From contig CAKRFP010000014.1 of NCBI GenBank assembly GCA_934320645.1, positions 1 to 59,284 of the forward strand: a DNA stretch of 59,284 nucleotides, read 5' to 3'. This DNA is from an uncultured Bariatricus sp. Lineage in GTDB: Bacteria > Bacillota > Clostridia > Lachnospirales > Lachnospiraceae. Each line of letters starts with the position of its first letter. Position 1 is the stretch's first letter. A program made the position numbers and the translations under genes. Below are positions 55,274 to 59,284 of the stretch, in pieces. Below the pieces are notes generated by a model. The model did no database searches and was not told the DNA's origin. It saw only the letters and a list, made by a program, of their open reading frames with translations.

Positions 55274-55726
55274 CTATTGTTCCAGTAGTTTCTTGATCTT
55301 CTCCATCAGGAGGATCGTGTCATCCACCGTCCGCACGGCACACATGATCGTATCATCCCCGGCAATACAGCCGACGATCTCATTCCAGTTCATCGCATCC
55401 AACGCCGCAGCTACCGCCATTGCCATTCCGGATACGGTTTTGAGCACAAGAATATTCTGTGCCATATCCATCGAACTGAAACCATCACGCAGAATACGCA
55501 CATATTTTTCCGTCATTCCATTTTGCGCACCCTGAAGTACCGCATATTTCTGTCTGCCATTTTCTGCCGGAACCTTGGTCAGCTTCAGGTCTCGGATATC
55601 TCTCGACACCGTTGCCTGTGTTACCTTAAACCCTGCCTCATTCAGATACTCGGCGAGCTCATCCTGTGTCTCAATCTGATATTTATTGATCAATTCTACA
55701 ATTTTGGCATGTCGGTTTACTTTCAT
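55274..55726 (-). CDS. argR: arginine repressor ArgR/AhrC
   Basis: A 150-residue regulator. The N-terminal winged helix shows IVELINKYQIETQDELAEYL and VTQATVSRDIRDLKLTKVP; the C-terminal oligomerisation/arginine-binding domain shows GCIAGDDTIMCAVR. As a hexamer with arginine it represses arg biosynthesis and may activate catabolism. It lies between nadK and recN as in other Clostridia. The gene starts three bases after nadK. Confidence 0.97.
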   Translation of the reverse strand: MKVNRHAKIVELINKYQIETQDELAEYLNEAGFKVTQATVSRDIRDLKLTKVPAENGRQKYAVLQGAQNGMTEKYVRILRDGFSSMDMAQNILVLKTVSGMAMAVAAALDAMNWNEIVGCIAGDDTIMCAVRTVDDTILLMEKIKKLLEQ

Positions 55727-55729
55727 TTT

Positions 55730-56566
55730 CTAGTTTCCTTTCATCTTTTCACGCAATGTTTCCAGAAAGCTCACTTTGCTGAGTTTTACGATTTTCGCAG
55801 TTTCCCACGCCTTTTTGATCCGGATCCGGTCGCCAGTATGAAGCGGGACTTCATCCGCACCATCATATGCGATCACTGCTTCCTCGATCTGATTTTCCCG
55901 TTTTGCACCGATCTCGATCACAATCTCATCTTTGTCTGAGAAAACGATACTGCGAGAATTGAGTGCATGCGAGCAGATCGGTGTCACAACGATCAGTGAC
56001 GCTGTTGGCTCCACGATCGGTCCTCCTGCAGACAGATTGTACGCAGTAGAGCCCGTCGGTGTGGACACGATCAGCCCGTCGGCATCATAGGAGTTCAGAA
56101 ACTCTCCGTTAACATAGAGATTGAAATGAACAATCTTCATTCCACCGGCTCTCGTCATAACAATATCATTGAGTGCCACATCCCTTACATTGCGGTATGC
56201 AGCTGATCCATACAGCATCATCCGCTCTTCAATCGTATAATTGCCCTCTACGAGCTGTTTTACAGCCTCTTCTACATTCTGTACTTCTACCTCAGTCAGA
56301 TAGCCAAGCGTGCCCATATTGATCCCAAGCATTGGAAGATCGCGCCCGAACAGGCGTCTGGATGCCTGGATAAAAGTTCCATCCCCACCGACCGTCAGCA
56401 CACAATCAATGTCCTTAGGGATCTTAATCTTTGAGAAATTCCCTTCCTCTGGCCGCTCTTCCAGATAGCATTTCTTTCCGTAGGATTCAATGCATTTTTT
56501 AATCTTTACGGTGATCTTCCGATTCGCATCCTTCATATCATTCGTGATAATGTAAAACTTATCCAT
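55730..56566 (-). CDS. nadK: NAD kinase
   Basis: A 278-residue NAD+ kinase. The catalytic GGDGTFIQA is near 58-66, LGINMGTLGYLTE near 80, and the conserved GLIVSTPTGSTAYNLSAGGPI near 165-185 (read in parts). It makes NADP+ from NAD+ and ATP or polyphosphate. It starts six bases after tlyA. Confidence 0.97.
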   Translation of the reverse strand: MDKFYIITNDMKDANRKITVKIKKCIESYGKKCYLEERPEEGNFSKIKIPKDIDCVLTVGGDGTFIQASRRLFGRDLPMLGINMGTLGYLTEVEVQNVEEAVKQLVEGNYTIEERMMLYGSAAYRNVRDVALNDIVMTRAGGMKIVHFNLYVNGEFLNSYDADGLIVSTPTGSTAYNLSAGGPIVEPTASLIVVTPICSHALNSRSIVFSDKDEIVIEIGAKRENQIEEAVIAYDGADEVPLHTGDRIRIKKAWETAKIVKLSKVSFLETLREKMKGN

Positions 56567-56572
56567 GTCTTT

Positions 56573-57406
56573 TTATTTCTTCTCCTCAGCCGGTTCCTTT
56601 TTCGCAAGTGTGTCAAAAGCAGCGTCAACAGTCCCCCGAATGTCTACGCTCTCCACAATCTTCGCCTCTTCTTCCGGGCATTTTTTCAAATGTACCAGAT
56701 ACTCGATATTTCCTTCCGGTCCTTTGATCGGGGAAAATTCGAGTGCTGCTACCTCAAATCCGATTGATACTGCATAATCGGTTACTTTTTCAATGACCTC
56801 GATATGGGTACTCTTTTCTCTTACCACACCTTTTTTGCCGACTTTCTCCCGTCCGGCTTCAAACTGTGGCTTGATCAGTGCAACGATCTCTCCGTTCTCC
56901 TTTAGATAATTGCGGATTGGGAGAAGGACCTTGGTCAGGGAAATAAAGGAGACATCAATCGATGAAAAATCAATCGGCTCCCCGAGATCTTCCGGCTGTA
57001 CATAACGGATGTTGGTCTTTTCCATGCAGACAACCCGCTCATCCTGACGCAGCTTCCAGTCCAGCTGACCATGTCCCACATCAATCGCAAATACCTTGAC
57101 GGCGCCATTTTGCAGCATACAGTCGGTAAATCCTCCGGTGGAAGATCCCACGTCTGTGCAGACTTTTCCTTCCATGGAGACATCAAAATTCTTCATTGCC
57201 TTTTCCAGTTTCAGTCCTCCACGACTGACATACGGAAGTGCATGTCCGCGGACTTCGATCTGAACCTCTTCCGGAAAGGAAGTTCCCGCTTTATCCTCTC
57301 TCTGTCCGTCCACAAATACATTGCCGGACATAATGATCGCTTTTGCCTTTTCTCTGGAGGATGCCAGATTTCTCTTTACAAGTAATACATCCAACCGTTC
57401 TTTCAT
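56573..57406 (-). CDS. tlyA: TlyA-type rRNA 2'-O-methyltransferase/hemolysin family
   Basis: A 277-residue protein with an N-terminal S4 RNA-binding domain (1-60; ERLDVLLVKRNLASSREKAK) and an FtsJ-like methyltransferase domain (about 60-245) with SAM-binding DVGSSTGGFTDC and IKPQFEAGR. Actinobacterial TlyA modifies 16S and 23S rRNA (cytidine 2'-O-methylation); substrate in Clostridia is assumed, not shown. An acidic/basic tail (about 250-277) is extra. It starts six bases after dxs. Confidence 0.94.
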   Translation of the reverse strand: MKERLDVLLVKRNLASSREKAKAIIMSGNVFVDGQREDKAGTSFPEEVQIEVRGHALPYVSRGGLKLEKAMKNFDVSMEGKVCTDVGSSTGGFTDCMLQNGAVKVFAIDVGHGQLDWKLRQDERVVCMEKTNIRYVQPEDLGEPIDFSSIDVSFISLTKVLLPIRNYLKENGEIVALIKPQFEAGREKVGKKGVVREKSTHIEVIEKVTDYAVSIGFEVAALEFSPIKGPEGNIEYLVHLKKCPEEEAKIVESVDIRGTVDAAFDTLAKKEPAEEKK

Positions 57407-57412
57407 CTTTTA

Positions 57413-59284
57413 TCAATTCCTCCTGCCTTCTTCTGCTATATATGCAGTGATAATCCTGGTTACGCAGGATTCCACATCCAGCATCACCTCACTGCGAAGT
57501 ACGTCTACACTTCCGTGTTCAATATAATCATCCGGCAGTGCCAGATTCAGAATCTCTACATCCATATCAAGACCTGCCAGGTAAGCAGTCACAGATTCTC
57601 CAAATCCGCCTCTGCGGATATTTTCTTCCAGTGTCACGATCAGCCGGTGCTCCCCTGTCAGCTTCCGGAGCATCTCCTCATCGATCGGTTTTACAAACCG
57701 GGCATTGATCAGGGTACAGTTATATCCGATCTCTTTTAAGCGTTTCCGTACCTGGACTGCCTGCTCAAACATATGTCCCACACTGAGGATCGCAATGTCT
57801 TCTTCCTCGTAGATCGGTTCACTCTTTCCATACTCGACCGGTGCCCTGTATTCCCGGAATCCATCAAATGCGCTGCCTCTTGGATAACGGACAGCTGCCG
57901 GTGCCCCAAGCCTTACCGCAAAGCGCACCATATCCGCCAGTTCCCATTTGTTTTTCGGGGAAAGAACCGTCATATTCGGGATCATCGACAGATAGGAAAG
58001 GTCAAAGATCCCCTGATGGGTCTCCCCGTCACTTCCCACAAGTCCTGCCCTGTCCACTGCAAATACAACTGGAAGCTTCTGCAGACAGACATCGTGGATC
58101 ATCTGGTCAAACCCTCTCTGTAAGAAAGAAGAATACACTGCAAATACCGGGTGCAGTCCTGCCGCTGCAAGTCCTGCTGCGAAGGTCACTCCATGCCCCT
58201 CTGCGATCCCCACATCAAAAAAGCGTTCCGGATAATGCCTGTGAAAGGCTGCCAGTCCGGTTCCATCTTCCATTGCCGCTGTGATCGCCACCAGCTTCTC
58301 ATCCTTCTTCGCAAGGTCCAGCATCACCTTGGAAAAGACATCGGTGCAGGAATCTTTTCCGCTTTTGGACAGCGGCTCTCCTGTCTGGATATCGTATGGA
58401 CCGGTTCCATGGAAACGGGATGGATTCTCTTCTGCCGGAAGATAACCTTTTCCCTTTTTCGTCAGTACATGGACAAGCACCGACCCTTTCACCCGTTTTG
58501 CTTCGGTAAATGCGCGGCAAAGTGCCTTCAGATCATGCCCGTCCACCGGTCCTAAATACTTGATCCCCATATCCTCAAAAAACATGCCCGGCACAAAAAG
58601 CTGCTTGATACTGCTCTTCGTCCGCTTGATATGACGCACCATCTTTTCACCGCCAAACGGAATGCTGCCAAGTACATTTTCCACGGTATCCTTCAGATCC
58701 GTATACGCCTGAGCGGTGCGCAGCTCCCCGAGATAGCTGGACATTCCGCCCACATTTTTGGAAATAGACATATGGTTATCATTGAGTACGATGATGAAAT
58801 TTGTCTTCATCTCTGCCGCATTGTTGAGTGCTTCGTATGCCATGCCCCCGGTCAGGGATCCGTCTCCGATCACGGAAATTACCGAATAATCCTGTCCAAG
58901 GATATCCCTTCCCCTGGCATATCCAAGGCCGGCTGAAATCGAAGTAGAACTGTGCCCTGTATCAAAAGCATCACAATCACTTTCTTTTCGTTTCGGAAAT
59001 CCACTCATTCCACCATACTTTCGCAGGTCATCAAAGCCGTCTTTTCTTCCGGTCAGGATCTTATGGGTATAGGACTGGTGTCCCACATCCCAGATCATTT
59101 TATCTTCTGGAAGCTGAAAGCTGAGATGCATCGCCATGGTAAGCTCTACGACTCCAAGGTTGGAGGCAAGATGACCGCCGGTTCTGCTGATCTTCTCGAT
59201 CAGGAAAGTGCGGATTTCTTCTGCCAGTCCTGTCAGTTCCCGTTCATTTAATTTTTTGATATCATTTGCTTCGTGAATCTGCTC
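57413..59284 (-). CDS. dxs: 1-deoxy-D-xylulose-5-phosphate synthase, 5' end cut by window
   Basis: The open frame runs to the window edge (first residues EQIHEANDIKKLNERELTGL), so only a few N-terminal residues are missing. The thiamine diphosphate site shows WDVGHQSYTHK, GDGSLTGGMAYEALNNA and later AAMEDGTGLAAF. The transketolase C-terminal half holds FAAGLAAAGLHPVFAVYSSF and PRGSAFDGF. It joins pyruvate and glyceraldehyde-3-phosphate in the first step of the MEP isoprenoid route and feeds thiamine and pyridoxal synthesis. At least 624 residues, the usual size. Confidence 0.97.
   Translation of the reverse strand, partial: EQIHEANDIKKLNERELTGLAEEIRTFLIEKISRTGGHLASNLGVVELTMAMHLSFQLPEDKMIWDVGHQSYTHKILTGRKDGFDDLRKYGGMSGFPKRKESDCDAFDTGHSSTSISAGLGYARGRDILGQDYSVISVIGDGSLTGGMAYEALNNAAEMKTNFIIVLNDNHMSISKNVGGMSSYLGELRTAQAYTDLKDTVENVLGSIPFGGEKMVRHIKRTKSSIKQLFVPGMFFEDMGIKYLGPVDGHDLKALCRAFTEAKRVKGSVLVHVLTKKGKGYLPAEENPSRFHGTGPYDIQTGEPLSKSGKDSCTDVFSKVMLDLAKKDEKLVAITAAMEDGTGLAAFHRHYPERFFDVGIAEGHGVTFAAGLAAAGLHPVFAVYSSFLQRGFDQMIHDVCLQKLPVVFAVDRAGLVGSDGETHQGIFDLSYLSMIPNMTVLSPKNKWELADMVRFAVRLGAPAAVRYPRGSAFDGFREYRAPVEYGKSEPIYEEEDIAILSVGHMFEQAVQVRKRLKEIGYNCTLINARFVKPIDEEMLRKLTGEHRLIVTLEENIRRGGFGESVTAYLAGLDMDVEILNLALPDDYIEHGSVDVLRSEVMLDVESCVTRIITAYIAEEGRRN

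Overview
The window looks like a chromosomal segment of a spore-forming, low-to-mid GC Firmicute of class Clostridia, most likely family Lachnospiraceae. The evidence is the ordered block dxs-tlyA-nadK-argR-recN-spoIVB-spo0A, the presence of scpAB and two DacF-type carboxypeptidases, a sodium-pump decarboxylase operon, and strong AGGAGG-type ribosome binding sites. I cannot fix the genus from the sequence alone. Every confident gene is on the minus strand, so transcription runs from high to low coordinates.

Positions 176-18451 form one cell-surface polysaccharide locus. A good sigma-A promoter (18423-18451) precedes a WbaP-type priming sugar-phosphate transferase. Next comes a 480-base stretch with a remnant of a nucleotide-sugar dehydrogenase gene and strong RNA structures. 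Then follow two family-4 glycosyltransferases, a polysaccharide pyruvyl transferase, two ferredoxin/FrhB-like oxidoreductases, a GT2, another glycosyltransferase, a Wzy-like polymerase, another GT4, a second pyruvyl transferase/FrhB pair, a Wzx-like flippase, an acyltransferase and a nucleotidyltransferase broken by a nonsense codon. Three simple-sequence tracts lie inside coding regions: 18.75 copies of a TTGC tetranucleotide at the 5' end of the acyltransferase (currently ON), a 9-base G tract in one FrhB gene (currently OFF), and a 9-base G tract at the 3' end of a glycosyltransferase. This is the arrangement expected of a phase-variable surface-glycan locus and is the most striking part of the window.

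Positions 18591-32537 are mostly metabolic. They hold an RpiR regulator, a BaiN/HI0933-like flavoprotein and cytidylate kinase, then a five-gene biotin-dependent operon. That operon combines an oxaloacetate/pyruvate-type carboxyltransferase, an acyl-CoA carboxyltransferase, a biotin carrier, the OadB sodium-pump subunit and an OadG-like lipoprotein. A peptide-use cluster follows (POT transporter, zinc metallopeptidase, M24 aminopeptidase, and a separately transcribed amidohydrolase). At 32657-34645 is an alpha-isopropylmalate synthase that carries a complete AraC-type helix-turn-helix domain at its C-terminus, a very unusual enzyme-regulator fusion.

Positions 34885-59284 are mainly housekeeping: two D-Ala-D-Ala carboxypeptidases flanking scpAB and a phosphoesterase, a class-III aminotransferase, rpsU (58 aa), alaS, a 43-aa membrane protein, a cobalamin-dependent methionine synthase with its reactivation domain encoded as a separate gene, metF, glgA, and the sporulation/isoprenoid block ending in a dxs gene cut by the window edge. 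Several intrinsic terminators and near-consensus promoters can be read directly. I saw no tRNA, rRNA, CRISPR array, insertion sequence, T-box or SAM riboswitch.
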